Shown in pieces: positions 20,666-29,764 of a DNA stretch of 64,000 nt. The notes under the pieces were generated by a model that was not told where the DNA came from, searched no databases, and saw only the letters and a list, made by a program, of their open reading frames with translations. The DNA is taken from contig JADZEX010000062.1 of the NCBI GenBank assembly GCA_020850355.1, forward strand, positions 1 through 64,000, given 5' to 3'. Position 1 is the first letter of the stretch, and the number at the start of each line of letters is the position of its first letter. The stretch comes from Fimbriimonadaceae bacterium (lineage in GTDB: Bacteria; Armatimonadota; UBA10988). The translations under genes were made by a program, and so were the position numbers.

Positions 20666-21298
20666 ATGACCTACCAAAGGACCCGCCGCGGGTTCACCCT
20701 CATCGAACTGCTCGTCGTGATCGCGATCATCGCGATCCTGGCTGCGATCCTGTTCCCGGTGTTCGCCAAGGCGCGCGAGAAGGCGCGGCAGTCAAGCTGC
20801 GCCAGCAACCTCAAGCAGATCGCCATCGCGCTGACGCAGTACACCCAGGATTACGACGAGACGATGCACCTGCACCGCAACCCCACCAGCACCTACGGCT
20901 GGATGGACATGGTCACGCCGTACATCAAGAACGGCCAGGTCTTCGTCTGCCCGTCGACCAACCGCGGCCTGGTGCGGGTCGGCGTCGCCACCAATGTCGG
21001 CACCCACTACGGCTGGAACTGGCGCGAGCTGGGCGCCGACACCTGGGCCCGCTCGCTGGCGCAGATCACCCAGCCGGCCAACACCCTGGCCTATGCCGAT
21101 AGCGTCTCCTACGTGATCTCCTGGTACGAGTACTTCTACTACCCCGAAGCGCGCCACAACGAAGGCTGCAACACCGCCTTCGTCGACGGCCACGTGAAGT
21201 GGCTGAAGCAGCAGGAGATCTACACCGGCACCACCACCGCCAACGGGCCGAACGACCCGCTGAGCAGCCAGTACCAGTACTACAAGTACAACAAGTAG
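20666..21298 (+). CDS. Type II secretion/type IV pilin-like protein with DUF1559-type tail
   Basis: A 210-residue pseudopilin-like protein. After a short basic leader (MTYQRTRRG) comes [20 protein letters not shown], the class III prepilin signal: PilD-type peptidase would cut after the glycine and methylate the phenylalanine, and the hydrophobic helix would anchor the protein. [16 protein letters not shown] follows. The C-terminal part has the H-X9-DG tail ([17 protein letters not shown]) typical of this large family in Armatimonadota and Planctomycetes. A second member lies at 41657. The ATG at 20666 gives the usual short leader. It is divergent from a sulfatase gene and followed by a hairpin. 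Confidence 0.9.
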   Translation: MTYQRTRRGFTLIELLVVIAIIAILAAILFPVFAKAREKARQSSCASNLKQIAIALTQYTQDYDETMHLHRNPTSTYGWMDMVTPYIKNGQVFVCPSTNRGLVRVGVATNVGTHYGWNWRELGADTWARSLAQITQPANTLAYADSVSYVISWYEYFYYPEARHNEGCNTAFVDGHVKWLKQQEIYTGTTTANGPNDPLSSQYQYYKYNK

Positions 21299-21305
21299 CG
21301 CCGCC

Positions 21306-21334
21306 GCGGGGAGCGGCCGGCGGCCGCTCCCCGC
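21306..21334. terminator. Hairpin between pseudopilin and DinB genes
   Basis: GCGGGGAGCGGC (21306-21317) pairs with GCCGCTCCCCGC (21323-21334) around a 5-nt loop, between two converging genes. No T tract follows on either strand. Confidence 0.6.
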
Positions 21335-21342
21335 CCGGTCGT

Positions 21343-21852
21343 CTACATGTCGCCTTCGTCGGCCGACGGTCCGTAGATCGACGGCACCGGCAGGTCGTTC
21401 AGCCGCAGGTAGAGCCCCAGTTGCGCGCGGTGGTGGATCAGGTGACTGAGCACGAAACCGCGGAAGACCTGGATCTTCGGCATCGTCAGAATCACCTGCC
21501 CGCCGTGCTTCAGCGACCAGGGCTGGAACATCGCCTCGTCGCTGACCTCCGCCAGAGCCGCCGTCGCCGCCGTCACGTCGGCATCGAACTTCGCCAAGGC
21601 CTCCGCCACCGTCGCCGGCGCGAAGGGCTGCCAGGCTTCCCCACCCGGCGGCGCGAAGTCCAGCTCGCTGGTCGTCGCCGTCACCACACACCAGCTCGGA
21701 ATCTCACACAAGTGCCCCACCAGCCGCCCCATGGTGAAGGACTTGGCGTGCGGCGTGTAGCCAAACAGGCTGTCGGGACACCGCTCAATCGTCTTCCGGA
21801 CCCCCACCACCTCATACCCCAGCTCCGCAGTCAGACCCTGTGCAATCGACAC
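21343..21852 (-). CDS. DinB-family protein
   Basis: A 169-residue four-helix-bundle protein of the DinB/YfiT superfamily, whose members bind a metal through three histidines and often act as thiol transferases or have unknown activity. Candidate ligands are in SFTMGRLVGHLCEIPSW and in VLSHLIHHRAQLGLYLRLND near the C-terminus, the classic HxxxH-containing end. The GTG at 21852 is selected because GGAG sits about seven bases upstream and the family start fits; an ATG further upstream at 21912 would add a Cys-rich tail without support. It stands alone, converging on the pseudopilin gene. Confidence 0.8.
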   Translation of the reverse strand: MSIAQGLTAELGYEVVGVRKTIERCPDSLFGYTPHAKSFTMGRLVGHLCEIPSWCVVTATTSELDFAPPGGEAWQPFAPATVAEALAKFDADVTAATAALAEVSDEAMFQPWSLKHGGQVILTMPKIQVFRGFVLSHLIHHRAQLGLYLRLNDLPVPSIYGPSADEGDM

Positions 21853-21954
21853 GTCCGTCTCCTGCCAGGGAGTCTGACACCATCCAATGCAAATGAATGT
21901 TTGCATTCTCATGACAGCTGCGGGCGGGTTGTGACGGTCAGCCGCTTGCCCGGC

Positions 21955-24933
21955 TCAGGGCGCCGCGGGCGGCGCGTCGAAGACGAGCTCACCGCGCTGC
22001 AGGGCCTCGCGCACGGCGGCCTGCCGGGCGGCCAGTCGGTCGTACTTGGCGAGGCGCTGCTGGTCGGCCGGGCAGGGCACGAAGCCGGGCGAATCCGCTT
22101 CCGGCCGCTGGCGCAGCCGGGCGGCACCGCGTTCGATCAGCGCCAGCGCCGCGGCCTGCGCGGTCGGGTTCGCGCGGAGCGACTCCAGGCACGGGCTGCG
22201 TTCGGGACGCTCGAAGCTGACCTGCGGCCCGAACCTGGTCTGGCAGGTCGCCTGCTCGAGCAGCGGCACCCCGGTCAACTGGCTCAGCTCCTGCAGCTCG
22301 GCATTGCTCAGGGGACAGCGGCCGGCCAGGTGGTCGGGCCAGGCACACTCGTAGCGCGGGTAGTAAGGCGCGTTGAGGTCGATCCAGGTCAGGATGCGGT
22401 CGCGGCTCACCGCGTCGAGGGTCACGCCGTGGTGGGTGCTCAGCGCCACCTGGGCCAGCGGGCTGACCGTCGAACCCCAGGACCGCGCTGCCTGGATCGC
22501 GGCCGGTCCAGCGCCGACCACGCGGACCAGGCGCTTGCGCCACAGCTCGTGGTAGCTGGCGTTGAAGACCAGGTCGCGGTCACCGGCCAGCACCACCGCC
22601 GCCGCGCCGGCGCCGCCGTAGTCGTGGCAGGGCAGGCAGTGGTGGTCGAAGGCCGGCTGCACCTCGGCCCGGAAGCTGAACAGGCGCTCCTCGCCGTGCC
22701 ACGGCTGGAGCTGGCGGGGTGGCCGGCGCAACGCGGCGGTCAGCCCGGCGGCCTGCGGCTCCGGGGCGTGCAGGCGGCTCTCATGGCAGCCGCCGCAGCC
22801 GGCCCGTTCGCCGGGTCGTAGCATCGTGCCGCTGCGCATCGATTGCACCATGCGGCCGGCCGCGTCGAGCAACTGGAAGTAGACGAAGCGCCCGGCCGGC
22901 GCCTGGAAGTAGACCGAGCCATCGGCCTCCACCGGCACGGTCCCGAGGACCCGCTTGTTGGCGAAGTCGTGCCAGTTCATCGCCGGGGCGATGGTCCCCT
23001 GGCCACCCCAGAAGGCGTGCGTCCAGGTGCGCTTCTCCGGCGACTCGACGACCCGCAGGGCCGTCACGCTGCCACGCTCGACGCCGGCCAGGTGGGTGCC
23101 CTGGTAGACGTCGGCGACGTAGAACCAGCCATGGTCGAGCTGCCGCTGCAGGCGGGACGGGATCACCGGTGGGCGGACCCGCGGACCCAGCGGTTGCGGA
23201 TCGAAGCAGCCGGGGCCCTCGACATGCAGCAGGACCTCGTTGCCAAAGGTGTCGAGCGCGTAGAGCCCCATCTGCTCGCCGACGCCGGTCTGCCGCGCAC
23301 AGAGGAAGACGTTGTCGTCCAGCGGGTACGGGTCCTGGTACTTCGGGCGGACCGGCAGGAAGGCGTCCCAGTTGCCCTGGCCGATCAGCTTGGCGGCGCT
23401 GGCCGGCCAGGTCCGCAGGACCGCCGCAGCGCCGTCGACGCCGCGCTGGCGGTCGAGCAGGCCGAGCGCCCCCCAGGGGCGGTCGTGGCAACTGCCGAGG
23501 ATCGCCAGGACACGGTCGCTGCCGACGGCCCGGCCGTGGATCACGCCGCCGGGGGAGCTGGTGTTGTTGCCGTACCAGATGGCCTGATTGGTGCCGTCGG
23601 GGTGGCAGGTCCAGAGGCCCTGCGCGTCACCGAAGTTGCGGTCGACGTACTCCCAGCGGTCGTACAGCAGCCGGCCGTCCGGCAACAGCGCGGCGTGCCC
23701 CTCGAACAGCGTGCTCTTGGCGATCTGCTCGATGTTGCCGCCGCCGGCGGTCATGCGGTGCAGATTCGCCATGATGTGGCGGTTGCACATGCAGTACTTC
23801 GGCTCGCGGGTCGACGAGAAGACGATGTCGCCGTCGGGCAGGTAGAGCGGATCGATGTCGCTGATGCCCGGCTGGCGGGTGAGCTGGATCGGCGCCCCAC
23901 CGGCGGCGGGCAGCTCGTAGAGGTGATAGTCGTCGTCGGGCTGTCGTCGCCCCGCGACGATCACGCGCTGGCCGTCGAAGTGGACCTCCGGATCGCGCAC
24001 GATGCCCTGCGGCAGCTCCCACAGCGTTCGCGTCCGGCCGCTGGCGAGGTCGACCGCCCGCAGCGCTCCGCCGCCGACGAAACTGGCGGTGTTGATCTCG
24101 CCGGTCTGAAAGAGTGTCTCGGTGTTGTGGTGGTCAGGCTTGTACTGCGCGCGCACCACGTAGAGCAGCTCGCGCCCGGCCAACTGCGGGTGGCAACGAT
24201 AGGCCGCCTGCAGCAGCGGCGTGAGCTGCTCGTCGCTGGGCTCCGGCCCGAGGGCGGCAAGCTGCCCGGCGAGCGCCTGCAGGTCGCGCCGCCGCGCAGG
24301 CGCGACGCGCTCCAGGTGCGCCAGCAGCGCCGCGGCGCTGGTGGCGGTCCCGACGACCGGGGTGGTCGCCAGCAGCCGCCGGCGGCTGCGCCAGCGGGAT
24401 TCCGTGGCGAGCGGATCGAGGCGGCCGGTCAACTGCACGTCGTCCAGCGTGAGGTGGCCCCAGCCGCCGACCTGGTCGTCGATCAGGCGCAAGTAGACCG
24501 GCTGGCCGACCGCCGCAGGGACCTCCCAGGTGACCGCCTGCAGCAACTGCGCGTTGCGCCCGCCGGCCCGCGCCAGTTCCCGGCCATCGAGCGCGCAGAG
24601 CGCCACGTGGGTGGACTCGTGGCTGCCCCCGCCGACCAGCAGCCGGACCGTCGGCCCCGACAGCACGACGACCGGCGATTCGACGACGCCGGTGAAGGAG
24701 TCGTCGGGCCGGCCGTCGGGTCGTTCGAGGGTCGACAGGAACCAGCGGCCCTGCTTGACGTAGGGCTCGCCAGTGTGGTGGAAGGTGGCGCGGTCGGTCA
24801 GCAGCAGCGGGAAGCTGCCCTCGACGATCCGCCAGCCCTGCAGATCACCGCTTTCGAAGTCGAACTGAACCACCTCGGCCGCGGCGACCGCGCCACTCAG
24901 GCCCAGCATCCAGAGCAGTCCGCACCAGCGCAT
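21955..24933 (-). CDS. Exported diheme protein resembling hydrazine synthase alpha subunit
   Basis: A 992-residue secreted protein with a signal peptide (MRWCGLLWMLGLSGAVAAA) followed by a carbohydrate-binding-like beta-sandwich (about residues 23-170). A middle beta-propeller region has TolB/PD40-like repeats (ISDIDPLYLPDGDIVFSS, FEGHAALLPDGRLLYDRW). Toward the C-terminus come two c-type heme motifs, CGGCH (residues 713-717) and CLPCH (766-770). This order resembles the large HzsA-like proteins common in Planctomycetes and Verrucomicrobia, which mostly lack hydrazine-synthesis partners. None of hzsB or hzsC is nearby, so anammox chemistry is not implied. The start at 24933 places the signal peptide; upstream residues are shadow. 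Its function is unknown; electron transfer or polymer oxidation is a guess. Confidence 0.82.
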   Translation of the reverse strand: MRWCGLLWMLGLSGAVAAAEVVQFDFESGDLQGWRIVEGSFPLLLTDRATFHHTGEPYVKQGRWFLSTLERPDGRPDDSFTGVVESPVVVLSGPTVRLLVGGGSHESTHVALCALDGRELARAGGRNAQLLQAVTWEVPAAVGQPVYLRLIDDQVGGWGHLTLDDVQLTGRLDPLATESRWRSRRRLLATTPVVGTATSAAALLAHLERVAPARRRDLQALAGQLAALGPEPSDEQLTPLLQAAYRCHPQLAGRELLYVVRAQYKPDHHNTETLFQTGEINTASFVGGGALRAVDLASGRTRTLWELPQGIVRDPEVHFDGQRVIVAGRRQPDDDYHLYELPAAGGAPIQLTRQPGISDIDPLYLPDGDIVFSSTREPKYCMCNRHIMANLHRMTAGGGNIEQIAKSTLFEGHAALLPDGRLLYDRWEYVDRNFGDAQGLWTCHPDGTNQAIWYGNNTSSPGGVIHGRAVGSDRVLAILGSCHDRPWGALGLLDRQRGVDGAAAVLRTWPASAAKLIGQGNWDAFLPVRPKYQDPYPLDDNVFLCARQTGVGEQMGLYALDTFGNEVLLHVEGPGCFDPQPLGPRVRPPVIPSRLQRQLDHGWFYVADVYQGTHLAGVERGSVTALRVVESPEKRTWTHAFWGGQGTIAPAMNWHDFANKRVLGTVPVEADGSVYFQAPAGRFVYFQLLDAAGRMVQSMRSGTMLRPGERAGCGGCHESRLHAPEPQAAGLTAALRRPPRQLQPWHGEERLFSFRAEVQPAFDHHCLPCHDYGGAGAAAVVLAGDRDLVFNASYHELWRKRLVRVVGAGPAAIQAARSWGSTVSPLAQVALSTHHGVTLDAVSRDRILTWIDLNAPYYPRYECAWPDHLAGRCPLSNAELQELSQLTGVPLLEQATCQTRFGPQVSFERPERSPCLESLRANPTAQAAALALIERGAARLRQRPEADSPGFVPCPADQQRLAKYDRLAARQAAVREALQRGELVFDAPPAAP

Positions 24934-24962
24934 CGGCGCTCTCCGGGGCCACGGCCGGCGGC

Positions 24963-24991
24963 TTGACCCGCCTGCCTGGCAGTGCCATACT
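24963..24991 (+). promoter_or_regulatory. Promoter placing transcription start at the DUF1015 start codon
   Basis: TTGACC at 24963-24968 and CATACT at 24986-24991 are 17 bp apart. The expected start point, 6-8 bases after the -10, falls at about 24998-24999, which is the ATG itself, so a leaderless mRNA is predicted. Confidence 0.6.
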
Positions 24992-24998
24992 CGCCGGT

Positions 24999-26282
<1,284 letters not shown>

Positions 26283-26302
26283 ACCAACTCCAAGGTGCTG
26301 TG

Positions 26303-26620
26303 ATGGTGCCACTCGGCGAGATCAGCGCGCTGGCCAGGCGCATCGGTGAACAAGAGCAGGCCTCGCGGGTGATCCTGTTCGGATCCCACGCCGAGGGTAC
26401 CGCGAGCGCCGACTCCGATGTCGACCTGTTGGTGGTGCTGCGCCATGCGCAGCCGACGTTGGCCCGCGCCGCAGCGATTCGGGCCGGGTTGACTGCTCCT
26501 TTTGCGATCGACATCCTGCTGCACTCCGAAGCGACCGCCCGCGAACGGCTGGCACTGGGTGACACCTTCTTGGCAACCGCGTTGAGCCGGGGCATGGTGC
26601 TCTATGAAGCCCTGGACTGA
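26303..26620 (+). CDS. MNT-type nucleotidyltransferase (putative antitoxin)
   Basis: A 105-residue minimal nucleotidyltransferase. FGSHAEGTASADSDVDLLVV supplies the GSxxxG...DxD catalytic motif, and DILLHS gives the third acidic position. In HEPN/MNT toxin-antitoxin pairs the MNT protein inactivates its partner by AMPylation. The gene overlaps the next, a HEPN domain protein, by 17 bp, which is the usual arrangement. The ATG at 26303 is preferred over an in-frame GTG at 26300. It is co-directional with DUF1015, 20 bp upstream, and may share its transcript. Confidence 0.85.
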   Translation: MVPLGEISALARRIGEQEQASRVILFGSHAEGTASADSDVDLLVVLRHAQPTLARAAAIRAGLTAPFAIDILLHSEATARERLALGDTFLATALSRGMVLYEALD

Positions 26621-26984
26621 AGAGTGGGTGGAGCGGGCCGAGGAGGACTGGGCAGCAGTCAACTTGCTGTCGTCGAGCGCGCCGCTGGACCTGGCCGGAA
26701 TCGTCTGCTTCCACGCCCAGCAATGCGTCGAGAAGTACCTCAAAGGCCGGCTCGCGGAGGCTGGGACGGGCTTCGGCAAGACCCACGACCTGGTGTTCCT
26801 GTTGGATCTGGCCTTGCCGCTGGAACCAGGCTGGGCGGCCTTCCGTAGTGACCTGGCCAGGCTGAGCACCGCGGCCGTGGCCTATCGCTATCCCGGGCCG
26901 GCCGCCACGGCGACGGATCTCACCGCGGCTGCCGCGGCCTGTCGAGCCTTCCGTAACGCAGCGCGGCTGGCGCTGGGACTCTGA
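26604..26984 (+). CDS. HEPN domain protein (putative toxin partner)
   Basis: A 126-residue alpha-helical protein of the HEPN family. AEEDWAAVNLL and CFHAQQCVEKYLKG are strong family signatures, followed by GKTHDLVFLLDLA. It overlaps the preceding MNT gene by 17 bp, matching the known pairing. I cannot find the RX4-6H ribonuclease motif that defines active HEPN toxins, so it may be an inactive or differently acting member. The start at 26604 lies within the end of the MNT gene, suggesting coupled translation. A toxin-antitoxin role is likely from the context but toxicity is uncertain. Confidence 0.83.
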   Translation: MKPWTEEWVERAEEDWAAVNLLSSSAPLDLAGIVCFHAQQCVEKYLKGRLAEAGTGFGKTHDLVFLLDLALPLEPGWAAFRSDLARLSTAAVAYRYPGPAATATDLTAAAAACRAFRNAARLALGL

Positions 26985-27010
26985 GCGGGCGACCGCCGCC
27001 GCCACCCACC

Positions 27011-27039
27011 TTGCCCCGCAGACCCGAACCGGCTACGCT
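27011..27039 (+). promoter_or_regulatory. Sigma-70-type promoter of the secreted GH42-like gene
   Basis: TTGCCC at 27011-27016 and TACGCT at 27034-27039 are 17 bp apart. Transcription would begin near 27046, at the GGTGGAG ribosome-binding site (27045-27050) before the ATG at 27058. Confidence 0.55.
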
Positions 27040-27057
27040 GGCGGGTGGAGACCGGCG

Positions 27058-29760
27058 ATGCGTCTGCTGGGGTGGCTGCTGCTGGGCGTGACTGCGGCTG
27101 GGGCGCGCACCGCGAGTGTCGAGCTGGGCGAGGTCAACCGCTCGCAGGGCCTGACGGTGCCCTCGGCGGGCGATGGTGAGAATGTCGCCGCCAGCATCGG
27201 CGGGCGCGCCGCCCGCATCGCGACCGGGGCGCGGTCGCTCTACACCTATGTCGCGGTTGACGCCGCACTGTTCCCGCCGGGCGACCACACCCTCTATGTC
27301 ACTTTCGACCTCTGGGACGACGGCCCGCGGGTCCTGCGGCTGCAGTACGACAGCGTCGCGGCGCAGCCCAGCATCGCCACCAAGTACCGCGACGGCGGGG
27401 CGCTGCTGCTGCTGGGCAGTGGCGGCTGGGTCCGCCGGACCGCCAAGCTGGAACACGCACGGCTGGGCAAGGGGCAGAACCACGCGACCGATCTGCGGGT
27501 CTCGGGAGTCGCTTACATCGCGCGGATCGAGGTCAGTGACGCCCCGCCCGCCGGATGGGACGCCCAGCAGTTGGTGCCGCCAGAGGACCTGGCCAGGCTG
27601 CGCACGCCGATCGGCGCCGGCGTCGAACTGTGTGTCGGGGCCGAGCCTGACCTAGCCGAAGCGCTGATTCTGGAGGCGCTCGGGGTCACCAGCATCGAGA
27701 CCTACGTCACCTGGCAGACCGTCGAGGACGCCGGCCGCGGGCAGTGGGACTGGTCGCGCTGGGACGCCCAGGTTGCGGTGCTGCGGCAGGCCGGGCTGAA
27801 GTGGGTGCCGTTCCTGATTGCCGGTCCGGCCTACGCCACCCCGAAGTGGTTCCGCGAGGGTCCGCAGCACTTCCCCTACGTCTGTCTGGAGCACCAGCAG
27901 CCGACCAAGGTCGAGTCGCTCTGGAACCCGGCGCTGCGGCCGGAGATCGAGCGCTTCCTGGCGGCCTTCGCCGAGCGCTACCGCGATTCTGGCGTGATCG
28001 AGAGCGTCCTGCTGGGGATCACCGGAATCTACGGCGAGAGCATCTACCCGGCCGGACCGAGCGACGGCTGGACGATGGACATCCCCGGCCCTTACCACAA
28101 CCACGGCGGCTGGTGGGCCGGTGACCGGCGCGCCGCGGCCGACTTCCGGACGACCCTGCGGCGGCGCTACGGCGACCTCGCCAGGCTGAATGCGGCCTGG
28201 GGCACGCAGTACGCCAGCTTCGAGGCGGTGCCGCTGCAGTTGCCTAGCCAGTACCCCGCCGGCACCGCCCGCGCTGACTTCGTGCGGTGGTACGAAGAGA
28301 GCATGACCGAGTGGTCGCGCTGGTGGGTCGAGGTGACCCGGAAGCAGTTCCCGACGACGGCGATCTATCTCTGCACCGGCGGCGACGGCAGCCCCTTCCT
28401 GGGCGCCGACTTCACGGCCCAGGCGAAGGCCATCGCGCCGTACGGGGCTGGCATCCGGATCACCAACGAGGCATCGAGCTACCCGCACAACTTCGCGATC
28501 ACCCGCGAAGTCGCCACGGCAACCCGGCTCTACCAGACCTTCGCGGGCTTCGAGCCGGCTGGTCAGGTTGACGAGTGGGGCGTCGGGGCGCGGATCTACA
28601 ACGCCACCGCGTCGGGGATCCGGCAACTGCACTATTACGCCCCGAATCTGCTCGGATCGGGCCCCGCGACCGCCAACTGGCGTGCTGCCGCCGCGCAGTG
28701 GCAGGCGCGCCGGCCACTCCCGCCGACCGTCGCGGTCTACCTGCCGCGCGAAGCCTGGGCCCAGGGGGCCACACCCGGCGCCAGTTACAGCATCGTCCAC
28801 GCCCTCCGCGAGTACGTCGATGTCGATCTGGTCACTGCCACTTCGGTGGCCGACGGCGCCCTGCGCGCGGTCAAGGCGCTGGTGATCCCGCCGACTCCCA
28901 GCCTCGAGCCGGCTGCCGAGCGGGCGATCCAGGACTGGTGCAGCGCTGGCGGGCTGCTGCTGCAGTGCGGCCCGGCGGGGCCGCTGCCGGTGGTCGTGCG
29001 GCCGGTCGATCCGCTGCCGGCCACCGTCGTGCTGCAGCTTGGAGCCGCCGCTGACGAGGTCTACCTGAGCGGCGACTGGAACGGCCCCGAGCGTGGCGCG
29101 GAGTTCCCGCAGACACCGACCAAGCGCTGGAGCGGCGCGGCGCCGGGGCTGCTGCTGCCGGTCCAGCCCGGCCAGCCCGTCAGCCTGCGGCTGGAGGTGT
29201 TGGCCCGCGAGGTGGCGCTCCGCGACGGCGGCGGGGCGGCGGTGGTCAATGGCCAGGAAGTCGGGCGCCTCAAGCCGGGCTACCAGATCCTGGCCGCCGA
29301 GCTGCCCGGCAACCTGCTGACCAGCCCGCTGGCCAAGCTGGAGCTACGGGTGCGGGGCTGGCAGCCGAGTGAGCAGGACCGCACGACCGACGACCGGGTG
29401 CTCGGTGTGGCGGTCGGCCGCGTGGAGTTGCGGCGCGCCGGCGGGCCGGCTGAGGCGCCGCCCAACCAGAGCCTGGTGGCGGTCCTGGAGCGGGCTCGTC
29501 TGACGGTCGTCAAGCAGGGCGCTGGCGCGGCGGTGACGCTGCCGGTGGGAGCCTACACCAGCCAACCGGTCCTCAGCGGGCTGCTCGGCGAAGTGGCCCG
29601 TGAGCTGGGCCTGGGCGACCTGCGGCTGGACGACCTCACCGACGGCGTCTACGCCACCGCGCTGCCCGACGGGCTGCTCTGGTACAACGCCGGGGCGCTG
29701 CCCGCGGTCAAGCGCGGCGTGACGATCCCGCCGCGCAGCATCGCCAGTACGCCGCGCTGA
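27058..29760 (+). CDS. Secreted glycoside hydrolase, beta-galactosidase (GH42)-like
   Basis: A 900-residue exported protein with a signal peptide (MRLLGWLLLGVTAAGART). After an N-terminal beta-sandwich (about residues 20-165), a TIM barrel begins with TYVTWQTVEDAGRGQWDW, the opening seen in GH42 and GH14-type enzymes. LLGITGIYGESIYPAG (Glu327) is a plausible acid/base, and ITNEASSYPH (Glu471) a candidate nucleophile. A glutamine-amidotransferase-like trimerisation region follows (VVDVDLVTATSVADGALRAV to LLLQCGPAG), again as in GH42, then beta-rich domains. I call it GH42-like; the substrate (beta-galactoside or other) is unknown. It converges on a second secreted glycosidase with a 4-bp gap. 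Confidence 0.75.
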   Translation: MRLLGWLLLGVTAAGARTASVELGEVNRSQGLTVPSAGDGENVAASIGGRAARIATGARSLYTYVAVDAALFPPGDHTLYVTFDLWDDGPRVLRLQYDSVAAQPSIATKYRDGGALLLLGSGGWVRRTAKLEHARLGKGQNHATDLRVSGVAYIARIEVSDAPPAGWDAQQLVPPEDLARLRTPIGAGVELCVGAEPDLAEALILEALGVTSIETYVTWQTVEDAGRGQWDWSRWDAQVAVLRQAGLKWVPFLIAGPAYATPKWFREGPQHFPYVCLEHQQPTKVESLWNPALRPEIERFLAAFAERYRDSGVIESVLLGITGIYGESIYPAGPSDGWTMDIPGPYHNHGGWWAGDRRAAADFRTTLRRRYGDLARLNAAWGTQYASFEAVPLQLPSQYPAGTARADFVRWYEESMTEWSRWWVEVTRKQFPTTAIYLCTGGDGSPFLGADFTAQAKAIAPYGAGIRITNEASSYPHNFAITREVATATRLYQTFAGFEPAGQVDEWGVGARIYNATASGIRQLHYYAPNLLGSGPATANWRAAAAQWQARRPLPPTVAVYLPREAWAQGATPGASYSIVHALREYVDVDLVTATSVADGALRAVKALVIPPTPSLEPAAERAIQDWCSAGGLLLQCGPAGPLPVVVRPVDPLPATVVLQLGAAADEVYLSGDWNGPERGAEFPQTPTKRWSGAAPGLLLPVQPGQPVSLRLEVLAREVALRDGGGAAVVNGQEVGRLKPGYQILAAELPGNLLTSPLAKLELRVRGWQPSEQDRTTDDRVLGVAVGRVELRRAGGPAEAPPNQSLVAVLERARLTVVKQGAGAAVTLPVGAYTSQPVLSGLLGEVARELGLGDLRLDDLTDGVYATALPDGLLWYNAGALPAVKRGVTIPPRSIASTPR

Positions 29761-29764
29761 AGTC

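Noticed and set aside
21955-24933. Anammox hydrazine synthase
   Set aside because: Only an alpha-like architecture is present and no beta/gamma subunit or other anammox gene lies nearby.
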